The notes under the pieces were generated by a model, which saw only the letters and a program-made list of their open reading frames with translations, made no database searches and was not told the origin of the DNA. Shown here one piece after another: positions 49,941 through 59,494 of a stretch of DNA of 64,000 nt. This DNA comes from Nitrososphaerota archaeon (GTDB lineage: Archaea; Thermoproteota; Nitrososphaeria; Nitrososphaerales; Gagatemarchaeaceae). Location: assembly GCA_029785085.1 (NCBI GenBank), contig JAFMAI010000001.1, positions 112,677 through 176,676 on the forward strand. Reading direction: 5' to 3'. Each line of letters starts with the position of its first letter. Positions within the stretch are counted from its first letter, which is position 1. A program made the position numbers and the translations under genes.

Positions 49941-50843
49941 ATGTCGACCGCTCTGTATGCGAAGATAACGGTGCTCTTCTTCGTGCTCACGGCGCTACTC
50001 ATGCTCATAGGATACCTCGTCGGGTGGTACTTTTTCGGAGATCCAGTAGCCTTTGTAGGGCTGGCCCTAGTCCTCGCCGCTGTAATCAACTTCGTTTCAT
50101 ACTACTACAGCGACTCGCTTGTCCTCCGGATGAGCAAGGCCAAGATCGTCCAAGAGAGCGAGTATCCGAGCCTGTTTAGGATTGTGAGAAGTGTCGCCCA
50201 GAAGGCGAACATCCCCATGCCCAAGGTGGGCGTCGTCGACTCCTCACAGCCCAACGCCTTCGCGACGGGGAGAGGACCAACTAGGGCATTGGTGTGCGCC
50301 ACATCTAGCATCCTCCAGACGCTCACCCCAGACGAGTTAGAGGCAGTCATCGGACACGAGATAGGGCATGTGGTGCATCAGGATGTCCTGATGTCAAGTG
50401 TAGCGGCCACGATGGCCGGGGCGATCTCATACATAGGGCAAATCGCGATGCTTTCTATGATCTTCGGAGGCGGAGGGAAAAACAGGAACGGTGGGTCCCC
50501 CCTTGCCCTGTTGGCCATCATACTGGTGCCCTTGGGTGCGACCTTCGTACAGCTTGGCATCAGCAGGGATGATGAGTATAACGCCGACGAGTACGGCGCA
50601 AGGCTCACGCGGAACCCTGCTGGGCTGGTGACAGCACTGGAGAAGATCACCGCCAAGGCGCAGACGAGGCCCATAGCCACGCATGCCTCCAAGGCGCCTT
50701 CGCCGGCGACTGCCTCTTTGTGGATCGTCAACCCGTTCCGCGGGAACTCGCTGACCGAGATGTTCTCCACCCATCCCTCTCTGCCTCACAGGGTAGAGAG
50801 GCTGAGAAAAATTGGCCGAGAAATGAACGTCTACGTCCCCTAG
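49941..50843 (+). CDS. htpX: HtpX-type membrane zinc metalloprotease
   Basis: 300 residues of the M48 family. Two N-terminal membrane helices (about 5-58), zinc motif HEIGH (139-143), two further hydrophobic segments (about 150-210), and the third zinc ligand Glu in DEYNADEYG. The C-terminal MFSTHPSLPHRVERL is the usual M48 signature. It degrades damaged membrane proteins. Adjacent, divergent hsp20 suggests a stress-response pair. An A/T-rich stretch near 49900-49913 may be its promoter. Confidence 0.93.
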   Translation: MSTALYAKITVLFFVLTALLMLIGYLVGWYFFGDPVAFVGLALVLAAVINFVSYYYSDSLVLRMSKAKIVQESEYPSLFRIVRSVAQKANIPMPKVGVVDSSQPNAFATGRGPTRALVCATSSILQTLTPDELEAVIGHEIGHVVHQDVLMSSVAATMAGAISYIGQIAMLSMIFGGGGKNRNGGSPLALLAIILVPLGATFVQLGISRDDEYNADEYGARLTRNPAGLVTALEKITAKAQTRPIATHASKAPSPATASLWIVNPFRGNSLTEMFSTHPSLPHRVERLRKIGREMNVYVP

Positions 50844-51289
50844 CCCAGCAGGAGGCGAGCCAGGGCGAGGATAGCGCCCATCTCTACCAGGTCGTCCTCC
50901 CTCGCTTGGTTCTTGGGAACCTGCTCGGACGGAGGCTGAGGGACGGGCATCGAAATGGAAAGTGACGGAAGAAGCGTGGTTGGGAAGAGGGCAGGGGAGT
51001 AGCTGAACTGCTGTGATTGAGGGGAGGGCGGAGGAGCCATGGCAGCCATCGGCTTGACCTGAGGTGGGGGAGACGTCTGGCCCTCAGTGGGCTGTGGCTG
51101 TGCACTCTGGGGCATGACCCGCCTGGACGTCTCGTTTTGCGGCCTGGAGGCCGGCGGCAGCGGAGGATGCGAAGAGGCGAGTAGCGCAGGGATGACCATG
51201 AGAAAGCCGAAGACAGACAGTAGGTAGAAGCCGACAAAGACCCCTGCAATGATAAGGAACAGGCCGAATATCAGGAGGCTCCTGTTCAT
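50840..51289 (-). CDS. Membrane-anchored Pro/Gln-rich protein of unknown function
   Basis: 149 residues. A hydrophobic N-terminal hairpin (about 5-38, SLLIFGLFLIIAGVFVGFYLLSV-like) anchors a low-complexity region rich in Pro, Gln and Ser (about 40-125), and a short amphipathic end (VEMGAILALARLLLG). No domain recognised. Such a tail could be a flexible linker between the membrane and its C-terminal helix. Its stop overlaps htpX by 4 bases (convergent). Confidence 0.55.
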   Translation of the reverse strand: MNRSLLIFGLFLIIAGVFVGFYLLSVFGFLMVIPALLASSHPPLPPASRPQNETSRRVMPQSAQPQPTEGQTSPPPQVKPMAAMAPPPSPQSQQFSYSPALFPTTLLPSLSISMPVPQPPSEQVPKNQAREDDLVEMGAILALARLLLG

Positions 51290-51329
51290 GGCAGAAGGAA
51301 GAGTCGGGTCTTGGTATTAAGGATTGAAG

Positions 51330-51454
51330 TGGGCCGGGGCGGAGTTGAACCGCCGACCTTGGCGCTTCGCGTTTGATTCGCCGTCTTCTGCTAGCAAGTG
51401 TCAGAGCTTGACGGGATCCACCCTGACGTCCTAACCATGCTAGACGACCGGCCC
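51330..51454 (-). tRNA. Intron-bearing tRNA, probably tRNA-Val (GAC); internal structure unresolved
   Basis: Acceptor GGGCCGG/CCGGCCC with discriminator A, D arm GTCT-AGCATGGTTA-GGAC and T arm GGCGG-TTCAACT-CCGCC are all clear. Between the D and T arms there are 73 bases where 23 are expected, so about 50 bases are intronic. The 5' half matches archaeal tRNA-Val, and CTGACAC (anticodon GAC) occurs inside, but I could not find a pair of flanking stems that fits. More than one intron, or an unusual junction, is likely. Confidence 0.6.
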
Positions 51455-51600
51455 CTGTTTAGACCGCCATCGAACCTGCCTTTTATGCTTAGCATGCCTC
51501 GACCAGGCAACTGGAACAGGATGCCGTTCGCCGATTGACGAGAGCGGTTCCGCCGCCATTCTATCAATTAAATAACCAGATGGACGGACGGCGCTGCCAG

Positions 51601-52872
51601 ATGACAGAAAACTCGGAACTTCAGGGGTTCTACAAACTCTCCATGGAAGAGAGGAGAGAACTTCTCAAGAAGGCTACGGGACTTACTGATGAAGAACTCG
51701 GTATATTGGCAGGGACCGGGTCGCTCCCGCCTGGGACCGCAGACCACATGATTGAGAACGTGGTGGGGGGATACACATACCCCCTCGGCATAGCCACCAA
51801 CTTCCGCATCAATGGGAAGGACTACTTGGTCCCCATGGCCCTCGAAGAGCCTTCCGTCGTGGCTGCTGCCAGCAATGCAGCCAAGATGGCGAGGGTAAAA
51901 GGAGGATTCAAGGTGACGAACACCGGCCCGGTGATGATTGGCCAGATCCAGGTGGTCAACGTTCCGAAGCCTGAAGAGGCCAAAGCACACCTGCTCTCAA
52001 AGAAAGCTGACGTCTTGAAGAAGGCGAACGACCAGGACCCCATGCTTGTCTCGCTTGGTGGGGGAGCCAAGGACCTCAACGTCAAGGTGCTCTCCAGCAT
52101 CAAGGGACCCATGATAGTCGCCGAGCTCGTAGTGAACACTGGGGACGCCATGGGGGCTAATGCTGTCAACACCATGGCGGAAGCGGTAGCCCCCATGGTG
52201 GAAGAAATCACAGGAGGGAGGGTGTTCCTCAGGATCATCTCTAACTTGGCCGACAGGAGGCTGGTCAGGGCAACAGCGGTCTTCGACAAGGAAGCGATTG
52301 GGGGAGAAGACGTGGTCGACGGTGTGGTCTACGCCTATGCTTTCGCAGACGCCGACCCCTACAGATGTGCCACCCATAACAAGGGAGTCATGAACGGCGT
52401 CATAGCGGTCGGGATAGCCTGCGGCCAGGATATCAGGGCGCTAGAAGCTGGCGCGCATAGCTACGCCTCCAGGACAGGCAAGTACAAGCCAATCACGACG
52501 TGGGAGAAGAATGTCGATGGGGATCTCGTAGGGACCCTCGAGATGCCGATGGCCGTGGGACTAGTCGGCGGTGCGGCGAAGACACATCCGACTGCGAGGG
52601 TGAACATCAAGATACTTGGCGTGAAGACCGCTACGGAGTTGGGAGAGATCCTGGGGGCAGTCGGCCTCGCCCAGAACTTCGCTGCCCTAAGGGCCTTGGC
52701 CAGCGAGGGAATCCAGAGGGGCCACATGAAGCTGCATGCGCATAACGTCGCTTCCTCTGCCGGAGCCACGGGGGACCTGATCGACATCGTGGCTGCGAAG
52801 CTGGTCGAAGAGAAGAAGGTCAGGTTCGACCGGGCGAAAGAGCTGGTCGAAGAATACAGAAAGAAGGCCTAG
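51601..52872 (+). CDS. HMG-CoA reductase, class II type
   Basis: 423 residues from ATG 51601. The start FYKLSMEERRELLKKATGLTDEE, ALEEPSVVAA (catalytic Glu), DAMGANAVNTM, GLVGGAAKTHP and GHMKLHAHN (catalytic His) are class II signatures, as in Pseudomonas mevalonii and Archaeoglobus. Most archaea use class I enzymes for mevalonate synthesis. In isoprenoid-making archaea the class II form still acts in the biosynthetic direction. The TTAAATAA box at 51568-51575 sits about 30 bases before this ATG, so the longer frame from 51535 is rejected. Confidence 0.92.
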   Translation: MTENSELQGFYKLSMEERRELLKKATGLTDEELGILAGTGSLPPGTADHMIENVVGGYTYPLGIATNFRINGKDYLVPMALEEPSVVAAASNAAKMARVKGGFKVTNTGPVMIGQIQVVNVPKPEEAKAHLLSKKADVLKKANDQDPMLVSLGGGAKDLNVKVLSSIKGPMIVAELVVNTGDAMGANAVNTMAEAVAPMVEEITGGRVFLRIISNLADRRLVRATAVFDKEAIGGEDVVDGVVYAYAFADADPYRCATHNKGVMNGVIAVGIACGQDIRALEAGAHSYASRTGKYKPITTWEKNVDGDLVGTLEMPMAVGLVGGAAKTHPTARVNIKILGVKTATELGEILGAVGLAQNFAALRALASEGIQRGHMKLHAHNVASSAGATGDLIDIVAAKLVEEKKVRFDRAKELVEEYRKKA

Positions 52873-52883
52873 TCGCCAACCAT

Positions 52884-52933
52884 CACCTCAGACGCCTCTG
52901 CTGCTCTGATTCAATGAATCGGCTGCTGAGGTG
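52884..52933 (+). repeat. Imperfect hairpin after the HMG-CoA reductase gene
   Basis: CACCTCAG (52884-52891) and CTGAGGTG (52926-52933) are perfect inverted arms. An inner GATTC-AAT-GAATC pairs at 52908-52920, with unpaired bases between. It begins 12 bases after the reductase stop, so it may be a 3'-end stabilising or termination structure. No T-run follows, so classical termination is doubtful. Confidence 0.4.
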
Positions 52934-53046
52934 GCTTGAGCGTGTGGGACACGCATACGACTACGTGCTGGAAGAAGGCGGTCCGAATGCGTTTACGCGT
53001 CGGCCGGCGCGTTGGGGAGCATCCCGAAGGGAGGACAGGCTGACCT

Positions 53047-53886
53047 TTGATACGACTTGGAAAGTCCTATAAGCGAAACAGCTCGGTCGCGCCAGAGTTG
53101 CAGGAATCGCCCAAACTCCCCGAGTCGGTGCTGCCACGCGGCAGATGTCTCCTCGCCGTCGCCGTTCTAGTCTTCGTCGTGGGGTCGCTCGAGGCGGCGG
53201 ACATCGTCAACATTCCATTCGGCTCTTGGTTTTCCTTCCTCGCCGGCTCGGTACTTTCTTCTGCGACCCTGACCGATTTCATGACAAAGTATGGTTACGC
53301 TAGCCTGTTCGGCCTTATGGCGCTCGAAAGCGCGTCTCTTCCTGTCCCCAGCGAGGTAGTCCTCCCCTTGGCGGGCTACTTCGTCAGGACAGGCGTCCTG
53401 AACTTCTGGGTGGCGGTGGGCGTAAGCACCGTAGCGAGCCTGGCGGGCGCGCTACTGGACTACATCCTCGCCATCTGGCTGGGGAGGCCCTTCGTGGTCG
53501 GACTGCTGAGGCTCTTCAAGTTGCACAAGGACATCCTAGACAGGGCGGAGGCATGGTTCGGACGCTCGGCCCAGTGGACGGTCTTCGTTGCTAGGTTCAT
53601 ACCGGGACTGCGGACGGTTATATCGCTGCCGGCGGGACTGTTCGAGATGAAACTATCCCGCTTCATCGTGATGACGGTGGCAGGATGCTTCCTGTGGTCT
53701 GTCGTCCTGATTTACGCGGGTTACCTAGCGGGTGGGCTCACAGGGAACACCTTCGCGTCGTCGTCTGTGGTGGTGGACGGGCTTTCAGGGGTACTCGCGG
53801 CCATCTCCGCGGCCTACATAGGTTTCTACTTCTACTCTGGATTCCGCATGAAGTCGGGGCCTACACCTCCATCATCGGGACCTTGA
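53047..53886 (+). CDS. DedA-family membrane protein
   Basis: 279 residues. DedA/SNARE-associated motifs: [34 protein letters not shown], and [24 protein letters not shown] with the conserved Arg/Gly/Pro in the re-entrant region. DedA proteins move lipid carriers or phospholipids across the membrane. Extended N-terminus of about 45 residues, including an extra hydrophobic segment. The start TTG 53047 is tentative. The 3' end overlaps hutU by 26 bases (convergent). Confidence 0.88.
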   Translation: MIRLGKSYKRNSSVAPELQESPKLPESVLPRGRCLLAVAVLVFVVGSLEAADIVNIPFGSWFSFLAGSVLSSATLTDFMTKYGYASLFGLMALESASLPVPSEVVLPLAGYFVRTGVLNFWVAVGVSTVASLAGALLDYILAIWLGRPFVVGLLRLFKLHKDILDRAEAWFGRSAQWTVFVARFIPGLRTVISLPAGLFEMKLSRFIVMTVAGCFLWSVVLIYAGYLAGGLTGNTFASSSVVVDGLSGVLAAISAAYIGFYFYSGFRMKSGPTPPSSGP

Positions 53887-55516
53887 CACCTTTGCCCTTC
53901 GCGGTCTTGATGGCTTCTTCATACCCTGCGTCCACATGCCTCGCTACCCCTAGGCCGGGGTCATTGGTGAGTGCCCTTTCGATTGTGGCGTCGGCCTCGG
54001 GGGTACCGTCGCACAGGACTGCCAAGCCTGCGTGGATAGAGTATCCAATCCCGACACCGCCACCGTGGTGTACGGAGACCCAAGATGATCCAGACACGGC
54101 GTTGAGCAGCGCGTTGAGGATAGGCCAGTCTGCGATCGCGTCAGACCCATCCTTCATACCCTCGGTCTCCCGATAGGGTGACGCTACGGAGCCTGAGTCC
54201 AGATGATCCCTCCCGATGATCACCGGGGCTGAGATCTTGCCGTCACTCACCATGCCATTGATTATTTTGCCGAACTTAGCCCGCTCGCCGTACCCCAACC
54301 AGCAGACGCGCGCAGGGAGGCCCTGGAAACGGACCTTGTCGTGGGCTTTCTGAATCCACCTTACGAGAGACTGGTTGCCGGAGAACTCCCTGACCACAGC
54401 CTCGTCGGTGGCAAAGATGTCTTCCGGGTCTCCCGACAGGGCGGCCCAGCGGAATGGCCCTCGCCCCTCGCAGAAGAGCGGCCTTATGTATTCAGGGACG
54501 AAACCGGGTATCCTAAACGCGCATTCTACCCCCGCGTCCTGGGCCATCTTCCTAATGTTGTTGCCATACTCGAACGCTATGGCGCCACTCTCCTGGAACT
54601 CTAGCATGGCCCTGACGTGCTTGGCGATGGACTTCATGGAGCGGTCCAAGTACGCCTTGGGGTCTGATGCCCTAAGCGACTCTGCCTCCTTTATCCCCAG
54701 GCCTTCTGGTATGTACCCCGCCAGGGGGTCGTGGGCGGCCGTCTGGTCCGTGATGATATCAGGCCTGAATCCCGACTGCAGTAGTTCAGGGAGGACTTCT
54801 GCGGAGTTGCCCAGCAGGGCGACGGACAGCGGCTTCCCTCGGTCGGCCGCGCCCCGGGCTAGGTCGAGCGCCTCCTTCACGTCCTCTGTCACGACATCAC
54901 AGTATTCCTTGTCGAGCCTGCGCTGTATCGCCCTCCTGTCCACCTCCACTATCAGGGCCACGCCTTCGTTCATGGTCACGGCCAGAGGCTGAGCCCCGCC
55001 CATCTCTCCCAGACCTGACGTCAGCGCGACCTTGCCTCTCAGGGAGCCGCCGAAATGCTTGTTGGCTACAGCAGCTAGCGTTTCATAGGTCCCCTGGAGG
55101 ATCCCCTGGGTCCCGATGTACATCCAACTCCCGGCGGTCATCTGGCCGAACATCGTGAGCCCCCGCTCCTCCAGCTCCCTGAAATAGGCCCAGTCCGCCC
55201 ACTTCGGGACTAGCATCGCGTTTGAGATGAGCACCCGCGGCGACGCCGGGCTCGTCCTGAAAATCCCAACCGGCTTCCCCGACTGAATGAGAAGCGTCTC
55301 GTCGTTCTCGAGGGACTTCAAGGACCGCACGATGGCGTCGAAGGCCTTCCATGACCTAGCTGCCCTCCCCGTACCACCGTAGACTATCAGATGCTCGGGG
55401 TCCTTGGCGACTTCGGGGTCGAGGTTGTTCATCAGCATCCTGAGGGCGGCTTCCTGATGCCAGCCTTTGCAGGAGATGGCTGTCCCTCTCGGCGCCCGGA
55501 CCTCACGCCGCTGCAT
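53861..55516 (-). CDS. hutU: Urocanate hydratase
   Basis: 551 residues from ATG 55516. It converts urocanate to 4-imidazolone-5-propionate, using tightly bound NAD+. Visible motifs are [53 protein letters not shown], and the C-terminal [18 protein letters not shown] 55516 lies 26 bases from the TTTAA box at 55540-55544, so it is preferred over the longer frame. Divergent from hutI across a 64-base gap. All four hut steps needed to reach glutamate are encoded nearby. Confidence 0.95.
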   Translation of the reverse strand: MQRREVRAPRGTAISCKGWHQEAALRMLMNNLDPEVAKDPEHLIVYGGTGRAARSWKAFDAIVRSLKSLENDETLLIQSGKPVGIFRTSPASPRVLISNAMLVPKWADWAYFRELEERGLTMFGQMTAGSWMYIGTQGILQGTYETLAAVANKHFGGSLRGKVALTSGLGEMGGAQPLAVTMNEGVALIVEVDRRAIQRRLDKEYCDVVTEDVKEALDLARGAADRGKPLSVALLGNSAEVLPELLQSGFRPDIITDQTAAHDPLAGYIPEGLGIKEAESLRASDPKAYLDRSMKSIAKHVRAMLEFQESGAIAFEYGNNIRKMAQDAGVECAFRIPGFVPEYIRPLFCEGRGPFRWAALSGDPEDIFATDEAVVREFSGNQSLVRWIQKAHDKVRFQGLPARVCWLGYGERAKFGKIINGMVSDGKISAPVIIGRDHLDSGSVASPYRETEGMKDGSDAIADWPILNALLNAVSGSSWVSVHHGGGVGIGYSIHAGLAVLCDGTPEADATIERALTNDPGLGVARHVDAGYEEAIKTAKGKGVKVPMMEV

Positions 55517-55580
55517 GAAACTCTGAACCTCGCACACGATTTAAGACTTCGGCCCGACGGGTCGGCAAGCCTTATCACGT
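55517..55580. promoter_or_regulatory. hutU/hutI divergent promoter with one central TATA-like box
   Basis: The 64-base gap holds a single AT-rich element, ATTTAAG with TTTAA at 55540-55544. It is 26 bases from the hutU ATG on the minus strand and 37 bases from the hutI GTG on the plus strand. As TTTAA reads TTAAA on the opposite strand, one box could serve both directions, giving a leaderless hutU message and a roughly 10-base leader for hutI. No second candidate box stands out. Directionality would then depend on flanking BRE sequence or a regulator. Confidence 0.5.
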
Positions 55581-56852
55581 GTGAGTGCGACTCTGAGAAT
55601 AGGTGCTTGCTTGTTCGACCTCGCTTTGGTCCACGCAGGCGAACTAGTGACCTGTGCCGGGGGGAGCGGGACGGCCGAGGAGGGGCTCGGCATCGTGGAG
55701 GACGGGGCACTTCTCGTATCAGGAGGGAGGATTGTCTGGACCGGAACGACCAGGCAGCTCCGCCAGAAGTCCACGGGCAAAGTCGAGCGGACGGTCGACG
55801 CGCGAGGACACCTTGTGACTCCTGGCCTGGTCGACCCCCACACCCACGCGATATTCGCAGGGAGCAGGGAAGACGAGCTCGAGAGGAAGGCATCCGGAGA
55901 GAGCTACATCTCCATCCTTGCCGGAGGGGGCGGGATACTGCGGACGGTCCGCGAGACCAGGGCTTCAACCACCACGGAATTGGTCGGCGCGTCGAGGGCG
56001 CGCCTTGACCAGCTTATGATGAACGGGGTCACCACAATGGAGGTGAAGACAGGGTACGGGTTGGACCTCGCTGGAGAGAGTCACATCCTCGCCGCGATCC
56101 GAAGGCTGAAGGAGGAGTCCGCGGTGGAGCTCATTCCCACGTTTCTAGGGCTCCATGCCAAGCCCCCCGGGTTTAGAGACGTGGGAGGGTACGTGGATTT
56201 CGTGACCCGCAAGGTCCTCCCTGCCGTAGCCAGGAGGAGAGACCGGCCGGTATTCTCCGACTCCTTCTGCGAGGAAGGGGTATTCACGGCGTCCGAGTGC
56301 TCGAGATATCTCCGAGCCTCGAAAGACCTCGGTTTCAGGCTGAAGATACACGCAGACGAGTTTGCTGAATCGGGCGGCGCAGCCTTGGCCGCCGAAGTAG
56401 GATGCGTTTCAGCAGACCATCTTGGGAGGAGCAGTGCCACTGGCATAGGCGCGATGGCGAAGAAGGGGGTGACCGCTGTTCTCCTTCCAGGGACATCGCT
56501 CTACTCGTCGATCCCATACGCGGACGCCCGAGGGATAATGGCTGCAGGGTGCAGGGTTGCCCTTGGGACAGACCTGAGCCCGAACTCCTGGGTGGAGTCT
56601 CCGCAGTTCGTGATGAGCCTGGCATGCACCGGCATGAAGATGACCCCCGCCCAGGCACTCCTAGGCTTCACCAAGCACGCAGCAGAGGCAGTCGCCAGGG
56701 ACGACTTGGGCGCGCTCGCCATAGGGACGCAGGCAGATTTCGTGGTGCACAGGGTGCCAAGCTACAGATTCCTTCCTTACCGCGTAGGCGGTTCGTATGT
56801 CAATGCGGTGTTCAAACGGGGGAAGCAGATATACGGTTCCGGAGAGAACTAG
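55581..56852 (+). CDS. hutI: Imidazolonepropionase
   Basis: 423 residues of the amidohydrolase superfamily; hydrolyses 4-imidazolone-5-propionate to N-formimino-glutamate. Metal ligands are visible in VDPHTHAIFAG and in LKIHADEFAESGG. GTDLSPNSWVESPQ holds the third, with TLD-like Asp. The N-terminal beta-sandwich and the C-terminal region (VGGSYVNAVFKRGKQIYG) are typical. GTG 55581 is the start. Its stop overlaps that of hutH by 4 bases (convergent). Confidence 0.95.
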   Translation: MSATLRIGACLFDLALVHAGELVTCAGGSGTAEEGLGIVEDGALLVSGGRIVWTGTTRQLRQKSTGKVERTVDARGHLVTPGLVDPHTHAIFAGSREDELERKASGESYISILAGGGGILRTVRETRASTTTELVGASRARLDQLMMNGVTTMEVKTGYGLDLAGESHILAAIRRLKEESAVELIPTFLGLHAKPPGFRDVGGYVDFVTRKVLPAVARRRDRPVFSDSFCEEGVFTASECSRYLRASKDLGFRLKIHADEFAESGGAALAAEVGCVSADHLGRSSATGIGAMAKKGVTAVLLPGTSLYSSIPYADARGIMAAGCRVALGTDLSPNSWVESPQFVMSLACTGMKMTPAQALLGFTKHAAEAVARDDLGALAIGTQADFVVHRVPSYRFLPYRVGGSYVNAVFKRGKQIYGSGEN

Positions 56853-58327
56853 TGGAGCTTCCCAGCCAACACTTCTCCCGCCAAGGACTCGATCTCCTGG
56901 CCCTGTGAGCGGTCTCCCCGCAGGAGAGGGGAGAGAGACCTGACAAATTCCAACAGGCCCTTAGTGTGCTCTGACAAGCCGCTTGTGGCCAGTCCAATCG
57001 CGTTAGAAGAGCAGATCAGTTCGACTGCAAGGATGCGGGACACGTTGGTAGCCACCTGCAAAGCCTTCACCCCTGCGTTTACCCCATGGCTTGCGTGGTC
57101 TTCGATCCCCCCCGAGACGTTTGAAGGGTACGATGATTCAGGATAGATGTTCTTGGCGTTGTCGGCGTTCAGCGCGGTGGCGGTGTACTCCAACAGCATG
57201 AGTCCTGATTCCAGGCCGGGTTTTGCCGCCATGTACTTCCTATCGGGGGAGGTCTTCGAAAGCAGGAAGTGGACCCTAGCGAGAGACATCACCCCGAGAT
57301 ATGATAGGGCAAGGGACATGAGGTCCAGGGACATTGCTACAGGCTGCGCGTGGAAGTTCCCCCCGTGGAGCACCTCCCCGTCCTCCAAGAGGACAGGGTT
57401 ATCCGACACAGAATTCATCTCATTTACCACGATCTTCTCTGCGAAGCCCAGCGCATCGCTCAGCGAGCCATGTACCTGCGGGGCGCACCGAATCGAGTAG
57501 GGGTCCTGGGGGACCGGCTCCTGCCGCATCCTTCTGCTCCCCTTCAGGAGCGTGCGAAGCTCCCTCGCCACCGAGTTCTGGCCAGGGTCTAGTTTTATCC
57601 CGACCAGTCGCTCGTCGAATGGCTGGGAACAGGCACCAAGCGCCTCTGCGGTCGTCACCAAGGCCGAGTTGGCCGCCCTCAGTAGGGCTTGTCCTCTGTG
57701 GACCGCAACACACCCCAGGGCGGTCGTAAACGCAGTCCCATTGATCAGGGACAGGCCCTCCTTCGCCTTCAGATGCGCTGGCTTCAGACCCGAGGCTGCG
57801 AGGGCTTTGGTCGAATCGGTCACGGTTCCATGATGGTACGCCTTCCCCTCTCCCACCAGGGTCAATGCCATGTGTGCCGAGGGCGTCAGGTCCCCCGATG
57901 CGCCGAGCGACCCGAACTCGGGCACAAGGGGCGTCACATTCCTGTTCAGCAGCCCCACGATAAGCTCTGCTACTCCCTTCCTCACGGCGCTGTTCCCGTT
58001 CAGGAGGCTGTTGAGTCGGATTAGCATGGCAGCTCGCACCACGGTTATGGGGAGAGGGGAACCGACCCCCGACGCATGGCTCCTGACCAAGTTGAGCTGC
58101 AGCTCTTCCAAGTGCTCAGAGCTCACAACCTTGTCAGCGAGAGAGCCAAAGCCGGTGTTGACCCCATAGACCACCGCTCCACCAGCTAGCTTACCCTCGA
58201 GGAGGGCACGGAACCTCTCCAGTCTCTTCAAGCTGGCCGGACTCGCCCTCACGGCTGCACCGCCTTCGGCTACGTCCATGGCTAACCGCAGCGTGAGGGA
58301 CCTCCCGTCTACGACTACTACTGCCAA
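56849..58327 (-). CDS. hutH: Histidine ammonia-lyase
   Basis: About 492 residues from TTG 58327. The MIO cofactor-forming triad is in GSLGASGDLTPSAHMAL. VYGVNTGFGSLAD near the N-terminus carries the catalytic Tyr, and QEPVPQDPYSIRCAPQVHG is in the second half. It deaminates histidine to trans-urocanate. The frame extends to GTG 58360, but the shared TTTAA box (58371-58375) would put that start upstream of transcription. TTG 58327 (AVVVVDGRSLTL) matches the family N-terminus; CTG 58348 is also possible. Confidence 0.93.
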   Translation of the reverse strand: MAVVVVDGRSLTLRLAMDVAEGGAAVRASPASLKRLERFRALLEGKLAGGAVVYGVNTGFGSLADKVVSSEHLEELQLNLVRSHASGVGSPLPITVVRAAMLIRLNSLLNGNSAVRKGVAELIVGLLNRNVTPLVPEFGSLGASGDLTPSAHMALTLVGEGKAYHHGTVTDSTKALAASGLKPAHLKAKEGLSLINGTAFTTALGCVAVHRGQALLRAANSALVTTAEALGACSQPFDERLVGIKLDPGQNSVARELRTLLKGSRRMRQEPVPQDPYSIRCAPQVHGSLSDALGFAEKIVVNEMNSVSDNPVLLEDGEVLHGGNFHAQPVAMSLDLMSLALSYLGVMSLARVHFLLSKTSPDRKYMAAKPGLESGLMLLEYTATALNADNAKNIYPESSYPSNVSGGIEDHASHGVNAGVKALQVATNVSRILAVELICSSNAIGLATSGLSEHTKGLLEFVRSLSPLLRGDRSQGQEIESLAGEVLAGKLH

Positions 58328-58370
58328 TCCTGCTGTCCCCGAGCGCAGGTCGACAAGCACACCACATATC

Positions 58371-58375
58371 TTTAA
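58371..58375. promoter_or_regulatory. Shared TTTAA box between hutH and hutG
   Basis: TTTAA at 58371-58375, in TCTTTAACTC, lies 28 bases before the hutG TTG on the plus strand. On the minus strand, as TTAAA, it lies about 25 bases before CTG 58348 and 46 bases before TTG 58327 of hutH. It is the only TATA-like element in the gap, so both genes may use it, repeating the hutU/hutI arrangement. Confidence 0.45.
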
Positions 58376-58400
58376 CTCGATTGGCCCCCGCCTCGGCCCG

Positions 58401-59375
58401 TTGAGGATACCCGCACGCTATCCAGCCCCAAAATACAGCGACCCTGAAGACCTGCGACTGACGCAGATAATCAAGCCCTCGACCAGCGCGCGGAGAGGAG
58501 GGGTGAACGTCGTGGGGGTCCCATTTGATGGGGCTGTCCTAGGAAGGAGAGGCGCCGCCGGCGGGCCCGCAGCGATACGCGAAGCCATGTCCGCCTTTTC
58601 CAACTACAACGTGGAGCTTGCCCTGGGTCTCGAAGGAGCGCAAGTTCTCGACCTGGGCGACCTCTCTGTGGAGCAGTCGGACACCCTCATGGCTCACAGA
58701 CAGATCGAGGCAGAGGCGACCGAGGACATCGGTCCGGGGTCCCTGTTGGTGGTCCTTGGCGGAGACAATAGCGTGTCACTGCCTTGCATCCGCGCTGCTT
58801 CGAAGAGACTTGGGAGGCTTGGTCTCGTGGTCATCGACTCGCACTTTGACCTCCGAGGAGAAATCGATGGTAAGCCGACGAGTGGGTCATCCTACGGGCT
58901 GGCTGTCAGGACTCTGAAGAGCCTCGATCCCCGAAGAGTGGTGGAGATCGGGATGCATGGCTTTCTGAACTCGAAGAGCTACCACGAGACAGCGGAAGAG
59001 CTCGGCATAACAGTCGTCACAGCCAGGGAAGTGTACGAAAAAGGACCCGAGGCCGTGGCGCGGCAGGCGTACGCGAAGGCGTCCCGTGGAGCAGAGGCGG
59101 TATACCTTAGCGTCGACCTGGACGCGGTTGACATTGCGTACGTCTCTGGAGTGAGCGCGCCCAGTGCAGGAGGGATATCGGCCGACCAACTGTTCAGGTT
59201 AGTGTATGAAATCTCGCGGAATGACAAGGTGAAGTGCGCGGACGTCGTGGAACTTGCCCCGACCCTGGATCCTTCAGGCCGGTCAGCGAGGGTGGCTGCG
59301 TCGGTCGTGACGTATATTATCGCAGGCCATGCGGCCAGAGGCAGCAGTGACGCCAGGAAGAGACGAAGGTCGTAG
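58401..59375 (+). CDS. hutG: Formiminoglutamase / ureohydrolase-family protein
   Basis: 324 residues from TTG 58401, with the TATA box 28 bases upstream. Arginase-family metal motifs are GGDNS (GGDHS in most members), DSHFDL (DAHFDL) and SVDLDAVD. Each varies at a position that normally holds His or Ala, so metal binding may be altered. The neighbours hutU, hutI and hutH point to N-formimino-glutamate as substrate, giving glutamate and formamide. Agmatinase or guanidino-hydrolase activity is an alternative. The TATA-based start removes about 41 non-conserved residues. Confidence 0.85.
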   Translation: MRIPARYPAPKYSDPEDLRLTQIIKPSTSARRGGVNVVGVPFDGAVLGRRGAAGGPAAIREAMSAFSNYNVELALGLEGAQVLDLGDLSVEQSDTLMAHRQIEAEATEDIGPGSLLVVLGGDNSVSLPCIRAASKRLGRLGLVVIDSHFDLRGEIDGKPTSGSSYGLAVRTLKSLDPRRVVEIGMHGFLNSKSYHETAEELGITVVTAREVYEKGPEAVARQAYAKASRGAEAVYLSVDLDAVDIAYVSGVSAPSAGGISADQLFRLVYEISRNDKVKCADVVELAPTLDPSGRSARVAASVVTYIIAGHAARGSSDARKRRRS

Positions 59376-59494
59376 GAACCACGCTCGGGTTACCGGAGAA
59401 CGTCTCCTGTTTCTGGGTCTGAGGTCGGCTGAAAGAACCTGCAGAGCCTCGGCATCATGCGCTGCGGCATTAAGTGAACTGGAGTTGCGTCAAC

